Shown piece by piece: positions 1 through 10,738 of a DNA stretch of 64,000 nucleotides. The notes under the pieces are model-generated. The model was not told where the DNA came from. It did no database searches and was given only the letters and a program-made list of their open reading frames with translations. The DNA is from Fagopyrum homotropicum (lineage: Eukaryota; Streptophyta; Magnoliopsida; Caryophyllales; Polygonaceae). The position numbers and the translations under genes were made by a program. Location of the stretch: positions 86,610,560 to 86,674,559 of the forward strand of contig BSWB01000002.1 of NCBI GenBank assembly GCA_033239125.1. Direction: 5' to 3'. How positions within the stretch are numbered: the stretch's first letter is position 1; each line of letters begins with the position of its first letter.

Positions 1-1
1 T

Positions 2-527
2 AACACCCCCTCTTCTTCTTCTTCTACTCCATTGAGAAGCCAGGAGCCTGGATCGAGTTCGTCCCAACTAGAAAAGAAGGATGCTGTGATGGAGGCAATT
101 CTGATCAAGCTCAACACTATGGAGACATCAATGAATTCATTTTCGAAGGCACAAAAAGCCTTAGAGCAACAATTCTTCAACAAGGAGAATGAAGCGTCAA
201 GAGATCCAGGGAAGCTCCCAACAAGGACAGAGAGCAACCCTAAGGGACAGATTATGGCAATCACAACACGCAATGGGTTAAAAACTGCAAATCCAGTACC
301 TCGGTCGAGCCACGACTAGACGAACACTTCGGTCGAGGTGCCAACCGAGGCAGAGCCCCAGAAAGCAAAAGATAAATCTAAAGTTTATGTTCCACCTCCT
401 GCTTATAAACCACCACTTTCATTCCCTCAGCCAAGGGCGAGGACACATCTAGACAAGCATTTTGGTAAGTTTCTAGACCTTATGAATAAACTACATATTA
501 ACATCCCTCCTTGATGCCATTCTAGGG
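2..527 (+). pseudogene. Athila-like gag C-terminal part and gag-protease linker
   Basis: The reading frame is open from the window edge to a TAG at 317-319, then resumes in the same frame to a TGA near 513, where a frameshift leads into the protease ORF at 528. The text around residues 30-60 (a helical stretch with KAQKALEQQF) followed by a proline-rich segment and NPKGQIMAITTRNG is typical of the end of Athila/Tat gag, where a similar 'VNAVTLRSG' segment precedes the linker. The capsid domain proper would lie upstream of the window. It contains the first copies of the CCTCGG/CCGAGG motif discussed in findings. Inactive because of the stop and the frameshift. Confidence 0.7.
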
Positions 528-1385
528 ATGCCCGGCTATGGGAAGTTTCTTAAAGAGATTCTATCAAGGAAGAGGAAGCTGGAAAATTTTGGGGAAGTAA
601 GGATGACATCTAAGTCTCCGGAGCTTATTCAAATCATGAAGGAGAAGATACCACCCAAATTAAGAGATCCCGGTTCATTTTGCATTCCCATTGAAGTTGG
701 AGATGTAACTTATGATGCATTGTGTGATCTAGGAGCTAGCGTGAGTATCATCCCGCTGGAGCTATGTGAGAAAGTCGGCCTTGGAGAGCCCAAGCCGGTG
801 AAGATGACGCTATACATGGCGGATCGCTCCATTACCCATCCCGTGGGTATTTTGGAAGACGTTTCCATCAAGTTAGGTAATTTCTACTTACCTATAGACT
901 TTGTTGTACTTGACATTCCCGCAGATTATCCCGTTCCTATCATTCTCGAGAGACCATTTCTAGCAACTTCGGGTTGCAATGTGGATTGTAAGAACGCCAA
1001 GTTGAAATTAAACATTAGTGGAGATCATGTGGAGTTTGCATTGCTTGCTGCAATGAAGGGAGAGCCGCTGGAGGATGATATCTTCAACATCTATGATGAA
1101 GAAGAATCAAGAGAATTGGTGAGCTCTATCCTTATTAACGATCCTCTTGAAAGAGTTCTTAGTTTTAGTTTAATGGAGGAAGGTATAGATGTCTCTTGTG
1201 ATGTAGATATACGGAGCTTAAAAGCATTGGAAGCAGATCCAGGAGCTAAGATTGAAAAACTAATCCAGGAGAAGAAAATCAATTTAGGTTTCGGTTCCAA
1301 TTCCAGTACCTCGACCGAGGCACTTCCTGGACCAAGCAAGGTGTTCTCACTGAAAAACATTTCGGTCACCCACCTCGGACACTAA
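528..1385 (+). pseudogene. Athila-like aspartic protease region
   Basis: A 285-codon ORF. The catalytic loop reads CDLGASVSIIP near residue 68, with the D-L-G-A form usual for Athila/Tat proteases rather than D-T/S-G. It is followed by YMADRSITHPVGILEDV and the flap/dimer segment ending IILERPFLATSG, all hallmarks of this family. In a full element this protease would process Gag-Pol inside the virus-like particle. After about residue 170 the sequence becomes an acidic linker that normally leads into RT. Here the frame ends at TAA, and within about 50 bases the sequence is already at the end of RNase H, so RT has been removed. The ATG at 528 is internal; the true frame comes from gag. Confidence 0.8.
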
Positions 1386-1888
1386 CCGAGACAGCAAGCG
1401 AGATGTTGTCAACTGAGGACAACAAACTTCCTGATTCATTTTTTGAGAGTCACTTACAGTTGGTGGAGCACTGGCTCCGTTAAATTTCTGATGGTAAAGA
1501 GCCTTGGTATGCTGATATTGTCAATTACTTTGTTTGTCAGGAAACACCGCCTAGACTGACTTACGCTCAAAGGAAGAAGTTCTTCAAGGATGTACGCCAT
1601 TACTACTGGAATGAACCTTTTCTATTCAAGAGAGGTCCAGATGGGATGCTTTGACGATGCATTCCGGAGGATGAAGTTGCTAGTGTCATACGACATTACC
1701 ATTCACTTACTTGTGGAGGACATGCTAGCGCTCACAAAACATGCACTAAGGTATTACGTTCTGGTTTCTTTTGGCCTACATTGTTTAAGGATGTGCAAAC
1801 GTTTGTTGTCTCTTGTGATGCATGTCAAAGAACAGGAAACTTGTCTAGAAGGAATGAGATGCCACTCAACAATATTCAAGAGGTTGAG
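1386..1888 (+). pseudogene. Athila-like RNase H tail and integrase zinc domain (left part)
   Basis: Right after the protease linker the translation jumps to the end of RNase H and the start of integrase (PWYADIVNYFVCQE, then RHYHSLTCGGHASAHKT and SCDACQRTGN). The second pair gives the H-H-C-C zinc site of integrase. At least two in-frame stops occur: TAA in WLR-stop near 1480 and TGA near 1651. Around 2 kb that should encode the palm, YxDD and RNase H catalytic residues is absent between about 1385 and 1420. The ORF is cut at 1888 by a solo LTR and resumes at 2750. Confidence 0.75.
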
Positions 1889-2744
1889 TGATACGGGGAT
1901 TAACCTTGTTGAAACGATCTAGATGAAGAAGCCTTGTACTAGCGGAAGAACAACAAAACACATGAATTAGACAATGAAAACAGCAAACAAAGACTCAAAT
2001 GATGCAAAAACTAAGGGAAATGATAGATAAAGAAGGAACCACGAAGAACAACACTAAGACCCTTAATCTCGATGATCAAGAATCCAAACTGAATGACTCC
2101 GAGACCCGATCCCAATACAACGAGACACAATTGATCAATTAAATATCGATTGCACCACGAGGAGGCTCATGAACAACTTGCAAACACCAATAATCCGAAG
2201 GAAATTGACATAAACAAGATTGGCTAAGCTATCACACAACACATACAATATTGCCAAAAGAATACTCTATATTCAATTGAGTTTCGGCAATGCTGCTCTC
2301 AAAACAAAACTCACGTTTTTCCAATTTCAATTTCAACTCCCTTATTTCTAAGTTAAAAGAAGGCTTTTATAGGTCCTAGGAAGCCTTCTCCTAAAATAAA
2401 GAAAATATTAATTAAAATAATTAAAAGAAAACTGAAATATTCTAAACTTAAAAGCCCAATTAAACATTTTAATAAATGGGCATTAAAACTAGTCCATGAA
2501 CACTTAAGAACTTCATAATTGTATGTTATGAGGCGTCTAGACGAAGGCCACAAAGGGTTGGGCCATGGGCGAGGTCGCTCCTTGGTTCGCTCCTTGGCTG
2601 GCACCGTTCTTGGGTTTGCTCGACGGTTGGCGTTGGAATTAGGCCACACACAAGGATCCTCCCTTGGGCTGGTGCCTTGATAAATAGGAGGGCAAGCATG
2701 TCGGAGGTCTTCTTGTACTTGATGGTTCGAATGCTCCCGCATCA
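1889..2744 (-). mobile_element. Solo LTR (CRM-like ending), reverse orientation, target duplication TTGAG
   Basis: An 856-bp block starts TGATACGGGGATTA and ends GCATCA. TTGAG lies directly on both sides (1884-1888 and 2745-2749), and removing the block with one copy rejoins the Athila integrase. The left end is the reverse complement of the LTR end (TAATCCCCGTATCA) seen at 20137-20150 and 58445-58458, so the LTR points to the minus strand. A TATA-like box reads TATAAAAG on the minus strand near 2360-2372. No internal domain is present, so it is a solo LTR made by LTR-LTR recombination. Unlike its relatives it shows no recognisable T-R-x-x-A-K tail at its start. Confidence 0.9.
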
Positions 2745-2749
2745 TTGAG

Positions 2750-3640
2750 ATTTTTGATGTATGAGGAGTTGATTTCATGGGACCTTTCCCATCATCCACA
2801 AGGAACCTCTACATTCTCCTAGCTGTTGATTACGTCTCTAGATGGGTGGAAGCTATCGCCTCCCCCACTAATGAAGCCATGGTGGTTGTGAAGTTCTTCA
2901 ATCGGACTATCTTTCCACATTTTGGGACACCACACATCATCATCTGCGATGGAGGGACACATTTCATAAACCAGAAGTTCAAAGCACTTCTATCGAAGTA
3001 TGGGGTGACCTACAAGGTAGCAACCCCTTATCACCCTCAAACTAGTGCGTAGGTCGAGATCTCGAATAGAGAAATCAAAGCAATACTGGAAAAGACCGTC
3101 TTTAGGACGAGGAAGGATTGGTCCATGAAGTTGGACAATGCTCTTTGGGCTTATAGGACTGCATTCAAGACTCTCATAGGTACTACCCCTTACAATTTGG
3201 TATATGGGAAGTCTTGTCATTTACCCGTTGAGTTGGAGCACAAGGCATATTGGGCAATCAAGTGGTTGAATTTCGACATCAGGGAAGCCGGAGAGAAAAG
3301 ACTATTAGACATCAATGAACTGGAGGAGTTGCGCTTGAACGCTTATGAGAATGCCAAGATCTACAAGGAAAGAACGAAGAGATGGCATGACAAGCATATC
3401 ATTCCAAAGGAGTTCAAAGAAGGAGATCTAGTTCTACTCTTCAACTCCCGCCTCCGCCTCTTTCCAAGTAAGTTGAAATCTAGATGGACAAGACCTTACG
3501 TTGTGAAAAATGTTTTTCCCTATGGTGCAATTGAGATTTGTGGTAAAACAAGCGGAAGCTTTAAGGTCAACGGTCATAGGCTAAAGAAGTACCGACCGGA
3601 AGTCCCGGATAAGGAGATTGCACCTCTATACCTTGTTTAA
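2750..3640 (+). pseudogene. Athila-like integrase catalytic core and C-terminal domain
   Basis: Continues the integrase after the solo LTR. The translation IFDV-stop-GVDFMGPFPSS leads into the core: Asp in LLAVDYVSRWVEA, Asp in IIICDGGTHF, and the Glu shortly after PYHPQTSA (in VEISNREIK). The C-terminal part ends with the family's WTRPYVVKNVFPYGAIEI segment and stops at 3638-3640. Two in-frame stops interrupt one otherwise open frame. TGA near 2768 sits where Trp is expected, and TAG at 3050-3052 where Gln is expected; both fit C-to-T/G-to-A decay of methylated DNA. In an active element this enzyme inserts the cDNA into the chromosome. Confidence 0.8.
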
Positions 3641-4470
3641 GGATTATGTACGGTCCATCTAGCGACCTTAAATCAAGCGCTTCTTGGGCGGCAACCCAAG
3701 GTATTGCTTTCTTTTCCCTTTTCTAGCTTAGTTTTAGATAGTTTGCTTCGCTTTGCTTTTGCGTCCTCTAGACAAGAACCAGGTACTTTCTAAGGAAGGA
3801 TTACAGCTCGGGAGCTACACTGGAAGGACAGAAGTTCGAGAAATTGAGAAGACGGAGCTTGACTGAAACACATCTCGGTTGCTGTCACAACACCTCGATT
3901 GAGATGTTCTTGGGGCAACCGACGAGACTAGGTCTGACATCCAGTCAGACACCTCAGCCTGGTTGGGACCACCTCAACCGAGGTGAAATCAAATTCAGCG
4001 AGGGGTATAAAAGGCGAAACGGTTTTCTCTCTCTTCACTTTTCCCTCCCAAGTGCGAACCTCAACCGCGACGTGCCCTATTCCTCAATTCTTCAAATCTT
4101 GCTCGTTTCTCACGATTTTTGGCTCGATTATACCGGAGGAAGCAAGAGGATCAGTTTTCAAGCATCAAACAACAAGGAAAACGCTCCAAATCTGCAGAAT
4201 CTGGGTATTTCGTTCCAAAACCCTAACCTCTTCTTCTTTTCCTAATTTCACGCAGATCTCGCTTTGGTTGCCACTATTTGTTGTTGAAAATGATATAAGT
4301 ACCCCTTAGGAAGCATTTGGTAGTGATTTGGGGGAAAAGAACTTACAGAATTGAGATTTACGAACGAACAGTCCTTCGCCTCGGTCTAGTCGGCTGTGTC
4401 TCGGCCGAGGTGTTCTTGAGGCAACCGAGGTGACTTGTCAGAATTCATGAGTAGCAGATCAGATCGCTAG
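3641..4470 (+). other. Athila spacer between integrase and third ORF
   Basis: No credible coding frame; short ORFs on both strands here overlap one another and match nothing I recognise. The block is notable for repeated inverted pairs such as CACCTCAACCGAGGTG (3970-3985) and the cluster at 4378-4432 (CTCGGCCGAGGTG and AACCGAGGTG). Athila elements usually have a long noncoding spacer at this position. Confidence 0.6.
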
Positions 4471-5843
4471 TTGGTCTTGAGAGACAAACCTAGTAGTTCC
4501 CACCAGTCCTCTCCTTCTGCTTCACAGTATTCGATTCCAATGATCCACAAGCGACACCAGGCTGACTATGATCGTATTTGCGGACGCCCTATCGTTGCCC
4601 CACGTTTTCTTGACGTTTGTGCCTTCGAGTGCCTCCATGTGGTGGAGGACTTGAGGAAGATGATCTCCATGGTAGGGCTGGAGGATTCATAGAGATTAGA
4701 GCGCTGGCCTACCTAGATCCAACTATGGAGTTTGTGAGTTCCATCACTTACATGCCGGAGCGCAGTGGGATCAAGTACCGGTTGCTGAACCGGAATTATG
4801 TGGTGCCGATGGACTAGTTTAGGGAGATTTTCGACTTCCCTACCCCTACAGTTTCTGAATTTCCCTCCCGAGTTGTAGCTCGAGTTTTTTGGGGCGAGAT
4901 AGCCCACGTGACTGAGCATAGTGATAGGTGGAGACCCGGAGATTCCCGGGAGCGCATCATTTTCCATCTTGCCTTCCGCCTCGCTCACAGGATATTCAGT
5001 GAGACTCTTATGGTGCGTATTGAGACGCCCCTAAAGGTCCGACAGGGGGAGTTGCTGAGTTTATTTTGTATGGTCACAGGGGGAGTTCCTGATTTTGCTG
5101 GGATGTTAGCTGAGGACTTGCATAGGATCAAGGGCAAGTCTAGAGGAGATATCTATTGTGGAGGGTTGGTGACCCACATTGGTACTGCTATGGGTCTGGA
5201 TCTTTTTGCGTGTACATTGGTTGCGGCTGCGAAGCCGCTGGGATTGCAGGAGATGATCACTAGACGTATCCTCGTTCCTCGTTGTCTTGGCACGCCTTAC
5301 GTTGCCATGCCATGGGAGACGACGGATCCACAAGGCATTTTGTGGTCATCTCAATTCTCTGTCTTTGACCGACAATATTGGTCTGCTGCCTGATTTCCTT
5401 ACATGCAAGATGCCAGAGACGCTACTGTTGATGATGACGAGGAGTATGATGGAGGAGCTGCCATGGAGACCGGTACTGATACCGACGGCCCTAGTATTCC
5501 CGTTGTCGATCTAGATGATGAGGCGACGGAGGAGGAGATAGCAGCAGCACCACCACCACCTCAGTGCAGATTCCGCAAACGTAGAGATCCCGAGGTACAC
5601 CAAAGGATTGATGATCTCACTGATCAGATGATCGACACTTACGCAGCCCTGACCGTTGACATTCATGAGCGTTTCGAGGACCAGCGCCGAGGTATTGAGG
5701 GTTGGATGCATCAGATGTTGGAGAGCCAACACTACACTAGACGCATGATGGAGATCCAACATCAGCAGGTTATGGGCTATCCATTTGATCCGACCCAACA
5801 CCCCTACATTCCACATCCACCACCGCCAGTTGACGAGGATTAG
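4471..5843 (+). pseudogene. Athila-type third ORF in env position, broken
   Basis: Three consecutive open pieces (about 4471-4692, 4908-5393 and 5403-5843) read as one decayed protein. The middle piece has a helix-rich fold with GDIYCGGLVTHIGTAMGLD, resembling the conserved core of the Athila ORF often annotated 'Arabidopsis retrotransposon ORF-1'. The last piece is acidic (VDLDDEATEEEIAAA), then a predicted helix or coiled-coil segment, then a proline-rich end (HPYIPHPPPPVDED). In Athila this position is called env-like, but I see no convincing signal peptide or fusion segment here, and function is unproven. Stops and shifts fall near 4690, 4815 and 5393. Confidence 0.5.
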
Positions 5844-7273
5844 AGCTGCATGGATTTTCTTTCTTTATTTATTATGCAGTTCAACTAGGTCAGGTGAGTA
5901 TTCTGTTTCTTTAGACTTATATTTGACCCATTGGGACAATGTGCCCCAAGTATGGGGTTTTTGTATGTACTTTATGTGACTTATGTGTATGACTCCCTCG
6001 GATATTTATGATCTTATTTTGTTTACTTGGCTCTATGTGCTTATCTGTCATTACATGCATACATACAGGTTTTTGTTTGAGAAAAACGTCGAAAACTAGT
6101 TTGAAAAAAATAAAAATAAAAAAATTTATGACCTCGACCGGGACATTCATGGCCGATCGAGGATGAACACCTTGGATGACGCCAGAACACCTCGACCGAG
6201 GTGGGTTTTTAATTGAGAGTTTTCGAAACGTTTTGTGCGTCTTCTTTGGATATGACATCAACGATGATTCTGTTTGCAAATTTGGTTTTGAAATCTTTAT
6301 ATGCTCGAAAGGTTTTATGATATGTTTAAGTTGCAAAATGCTTTGTTTGAAGTTCTAGCATGTTTAATACTTTGTTTTTATCAAAATTTTGTTGGATTTG
6401 AAGGTTAACACCACATGATGAGTTCTATCACATTCTTCATGGGATGACTAAGGCAATTCATCATTTTCTCTTCTTCTTCTTGATCATGCTTTAGCCCTCA
6501 TATACATATTTGCCTCCCTTTACCTATCCGGGAATTTGGAAGCAAGCAAAGAAAAGCAAGTGAAAGTGAAGTTTAGATGTTGGCTGAAAGTGTTAGAAAG
6601 AAACAATTAGGTTTGGGGAAGTCAATCATGATGATGAGTAACTAGGCACCATTCACATAGCCGGGTGTTTGTGTCTTGCCAAAGTTAGATTGAGCGATAT
6701 TCTTAACGGGTCATGGTATGTGCATCAAGGGTTTGAGGCATCTCGAGAAATTGATGATTGCTAATCTCCTAGGCTTCGGTTATTGTGCACCCCTGTCCAT
6801 GCATCCCAAAAAGTAAAGTAAGTAAAAATAAACAACACTTATGGTGGAAGATGTTGAGATTCAAAGAAGTGAAGTAAGATCCTTTTCCCGGATTCTAGCA
6901 CCACATACCCTATATACATCCCACCTTGACACGTTTCTTGACCTCTTTTGGAAGCCCTTGAGACCTCGAGCTTGTTGATTGACTTGGTGGTTTAAACTGG
7001 ATTATACATGATTGATTTCGATAAATATGATTTATTATGCATTCTATGATTTTATGCAAATATGAACAACTTTCTTATATTTATAAAATGTTTTGATCAT
7101 GTCTTGATTTTATATCCATGAAGCATTCTCTTAAGTGATCTATGAGGGGAGCACACACACCAAAATGTTTTGAAATGTTTTTCGTTGATTTTTCTGACTT
7201 ATAATTTATTCTATCTTGTATCTAAGATTTGGAACTTGCTTGGGGACAAGCAAGGGACAAGTATGGGGTATTT
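5844..7273 (+). other. Athila 3' untranslated region with two tract-like sites
   Basis: No supported gene. Two near-identical G-rich sites occur: CCAAGTATGGGGTTTTT near 5947 and ACAAGTATGGGGTATTTT ending at 7273, immediately before the LTR TGATAACATG. The second is the expected plus-strand primer (polypurine tract) position. The region also holds copies of the CCTCGACCGAGG motif at 6131-6202. Confidence 0.55.
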
Positions 7274-7600
7274 TGATAACATGTATTATAGTCTATATTT
7301 TGGGATTGGTTTAGACGTTTTATCTTCATAAATCTGCATGTATGGATGTATATTCTTTGATTATATTGTTGTTTTGTCTACCTTTGCGGGAATCGAGGTC
7401 TACACCTAGTTTCGTTGTAATTGTAGGGAAAATGGCACGTTTTGGACCAAAATGGAGCTAAGGAAGCTAAGGAGTCATTGGAGCTACATTTTGGAGCTAT
7501 AAGAAGACCTCAGGATGTAATATCCAGAATTTTTATTCCGTCTAATTCCGCCGTTGACGGTTTCCCATTCTATCTAGTATCTCTCCCTTCACAAATTTCA

Positions 7601-7813
7601 TTATTTTATGTAGAATTTAATTCACATAAAATGATAAAATTATATCAAACTCTAATCCTTAGAATTATCTATTATTTTATGTAGAAGTTAATTCACATAA
7701 AATGATAAAATTATATCAAACTCTAACCCTTATAACTATCTATTATTTTATTTAGAATTTAATTCACATAAAATGATAGATTTATATCAAACCCTAGTTA
7801 TTATAATTCATTC
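7601..7813 (+). repeat. Three 71-bp tandem repeats in LTR
   Basis: Each unit begins TTATTTTATGTAGAA and contains CACATAAAATGATA. Starts are at about 7601, 7672 and 7743. The same three units recur in the 3' LTR (about 16038-16250) and the solo LTR at 23485 (about 23733-23945). Confidence 0.85.
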
Positions 7814-7822
7814 TTACTGAGG

Positions 7823-7925
7823 ACAAGCTGTGACGAGCTCAAGACAAGCTGTGACGAGGCCATGACTAAGCTGAGACGAGATCATGACTAAGCTGAGACG
7901 AGATCATGACAAGCTGTGACGAGTT
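7823..7925 (+). repeat. Short tandem repeat GACAAGCTGTGACGAG type
   Basis: About five units of 22-24 bp alternate GACAAGCTGTGACGAG and GACTAAGCTGAGACGAG, separated by ATCAT or similar. Variable unit order is seen in the 3' LTR and the solo LTR. Confidence 0.75.
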
Positions 7926-10420
7926 TTGACAGATTTTTGACAAGTAATTCAGCCACCTTTCTTGCATGCTTCAGCCCACGTTTTTTTTACCTTAAACAGC
8001 CCAGTTTGCTTACCCACAACAGCCCAGCAGGGGTGACTTCGAGCCCAGCCTGCAGTAGTCCGGGAGAAGCTGGTTACGAGCCCATTAACAGCCCCTCCAG
8101 CCCAACACGCTCAGCTCCCTCCAGCCCAGCGTGCAGCCCTCTCCAGCCTGTGATTTACGTGTGAACAGCCAGCCCTTCTCCTTCCTTCTCTCCTTCAGTT
8201 AACGGCTGCTGAAGAGTCTTCTGTAACAGCCAGTTTTAATGCAGCAGTTATACTCCCTAACTCCTACAACAGCGTTTTATTTTCTCCTAACTTCAGTCAC
8301 GTGCAGAACAATTCTTGGCATCGTCTCTTCCTAATCTTTCACGCTGCACTTGCCTAGATTCTGCACAGATTCAGCAACATTCTAACCACAGGAAACTGCA
8401 AGGAAAAGAGCCAACAGAGGAGAGAACTACAACAGCTGCTCGTCTATCTAATTCCGGGGCTGCTCGTTGTAGAAAGCTCGCCAGCAGCCGGAGTAGTGTA
8501 AGTAGTTTCAGTCAGCCCTTCTACACTTAAGTTCCTCTCTAAATCTAACTCTCAGTACACACTCCTTCCCATAAGATAACCAGTTGGAGGGTTGTTCGTT
8601 TGTGGCCTGCGGTGACAGAAGAAGAGACGGCCACCTTGGAATCGGACCCTCCCACACTAGTGCAACAACTTACCTTCTGCAGTCATCAAAACCTTGGGTA
8701 AATGATCAATCATTCTCCCTTTATCTTGGCTGCAGTTCAATCTTTAAACTATAGATGAAATAGACATGTGTGTACTTAGGTTTTAAAATATTTTAGTGTG
8801 GTGATGAGGATAGATCGAACTAGAGAAGTGAGGAGTAGTAAGCGAGTTGTTGTAGCTTCCTAGAGTGTCCAATTTATGGCCATTAGATGACCTAGTGAGG
8901 TAGATGAGATTATCATATAAATTGAAGTGAGAAACTCCCTTTAAAACTTCAGTTTTGAAAGTAAGAATGGCCACTGTTGTGAACCAATGTTAAAACGATT
9001 GGTTGAAGATCCACCGTTGAATTTTTAATAGATCATAGATAGATATACATAGTTTACTGTGTTAAAATTTGGGAACAAATGAACGGTCGGATTGAAAGTT
9101 ATAGGGTCTCGAAGTGGAGTAGTTGAGCTGTTTTTCCAGCAGAAAAGTTTGACTAAGTATGGGAACATTTGTAATGTTGTAGCCAACTTTAAAGATTTTT
9201 GTAGGAATAACGATTGAACAGTTTTAAGAAATTGTTTCTCCTATGAGTAGATTAGAGATCATAGATAAGCTATAAATTTATTTTAGAATTTTTATAAGTT
9301 TATTTTAATTTTATATTTAAAGTTGTAGTTGGACTTTAGTGACTTTTCGGGAAATAGAAAATGGGTAGTTTTTATAGTTGTCACCTAAAATCATCCTAGG
9401 GAGTAGAACTTGATTAGTTAGCCTCAAGTAAGAATTTAAGTACTTTTTACGGGTTTTTGGAAGTCTCGGAACCAAGGGTAAAATAGTCATTTTACCTTAA
9501 ATAGACACTGTAATAACTTCTGCACATAGAATCGTACATCTTAGGAGTTTTAGACTTCTAAGTATCCAAGGAAAAATGTTGATCCACGTGCCTCCTTTGA
9601 CAGACAACTGAGTTCCTGCAGCTACTGTTAGTGTTGTTAAGAGAGACGAGTTTTAATTCTGGTAAGTCCACTGACTTACTTAGCTAGCTTCTTGCATGTG
9701 TGTGATGCGTATGAGTGGTGTGTGATAGCTAAGATAAATAACAAAAACGCAATAGGCTGACTGTAGTATATTATAATTGACCCAAGTGTATGATAACGGG
9801 TCGTGACATCATCTACCTAGCTCTTGCGAGAGTCTAGGAGGTTCCCTGCGACCAGCCCAGTCCGGTAGACGGTCACATGCATTAGTACCATTCCGCGTTG
9901 GTAAACGGGGACAGGGGCGAGGTTTGGGAATCCCTCGTGTCACAAAATAAGTATCATTAGTAATGACGTATCACTTAATTAAAGATAATAAAAAGGAATG
10001 AGTGTTGCATGCTGATTGCGTATGTTGTGTGTTTGTGCTTTTACCGTTATACTTATGCATAGAATGTTAGCTAACGGTTTTATACCGCTTGTAGATGCCT
10101 TGCAGGTTAGGGAGGCGATCGAGTGATCCGGCGGTAGTGGGCAGCCGGGGTTCCGTGCATTATAGGACGGGACTGTGATATTTTATTTTCTGACTATTGA
10201 GACTGATGTTGGTATTTCCGGTTTTTGAGACTTGGCTGTATTGTTTTCAGAATTTGGATTCTTTTTATTTCGCTCATGTTATAAAACTCTTTGTTTTGCC
10301 TTTTTATTTGTGCCGTGTTGTAAGGTCCGATGAAGTTGTTGCCAGGCTAAGGGCCGGGACCCATTGTGAGGTCCCAGCTCGTAGCATTTCGAATCCTCTA
10401 GGATTCGGGGTGTTACAATA

Positions 10421-10432
10421 TGGTATCAGAGC
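10421..10432 (+). promoter_or_regulatory. Primer binding site of Tekay-like element
   Basis: TGGTATCAGAGC, complementary to the 3' end of plant initiator tRNA-Met, starts 3 bases after the LTR end. It primes minus-strand cDNA synthesis. Confidence 0.9.
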
Positions 10433-10738
10433 TCTAGGTTGGCAACAACGGCACTCGCCATCTTCAAAAAGGCCGAATAAACAAATAAACGGAAACCGTA
10501 AGGGTTCCGAACTTTTAAAATGAAATTTTTGTTTTCCAAACCATGAGCATAAACGGGTTGGGATGGAATGCACGGACCGCCACTACCTCCGCTAAACTCG
10601 ATAGCATAGTTTATTGGACTTCTGTTATAACTTGTAATTTTAGTAACTTTGTGATCTTTAGAAGTGACCTAAAGTAATAAGATAGTCATGTCCTTACTAG
10701 GAACTAAAGTAGTCTTATATTGATCACGTCATTACCAG
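10433..10738 (+). other. Untranslated leader of Tekay-like element
   Basis: 306 bases between the primer site and the gag ATG. I see no ORF supported by anything other than chance; RNA packaging signals would be expected here but none can be identified by eye. Confidence 0.6.

Larger units (their letters stand above)
7516..10417 (+). repeat. 5' LTR of Tekay-like element
   Basis: 2902 bp, TGTAATATCC...GGTGTTACA. It holds three 71-bp tandem units (7601-7813), a short-repeat array (about 7823-7925), a CAGCCC-rich stretch (about 7965-8180), a GGTAAGTCC palindrome (9661-9684), a GTCGTGAC block (near 9801), and a small hairpin (10075-10087). Open frames inside it (for example 8315-8530) are shared with the other LTR simply because the DNA is duplicated; I see no sign they are genes. 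Confidence 0.9.

Noticed and set aside
2353..2799. 148-codon reverse ORF in the first solo LTR as a gene or coding tail
   Set aside because: It runs across the LTR border into Athila integrase sequence and shows no T-R-x-x-A-K tail.
4471..5843. Third Athila ORF as a true envelope protein
   Set aside because: No convincing signal peptide, fusion segment or C-terminal membrane anchor could be seen; only the position suggests env.
7823..7925. Possible CRISPR-like array
   Set aside because: Units are directly adjacent degenerate tandem repeats without unique spacers, in a plant LTR.
8315..8530. An ORF with its equivalent at 16751-16966 that looks conserved between two places
   Set aside because: The two are the same position in the 5' and 3' LTRs of one young element, so the similarity is due to duplication, not selection.
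10421..10432. TGGTATCAGAGC sites as tRNA gene ends
   Set aside because: Only the 12-base primer complement is present, always just after an LTR; no tRNA cloverleaf.
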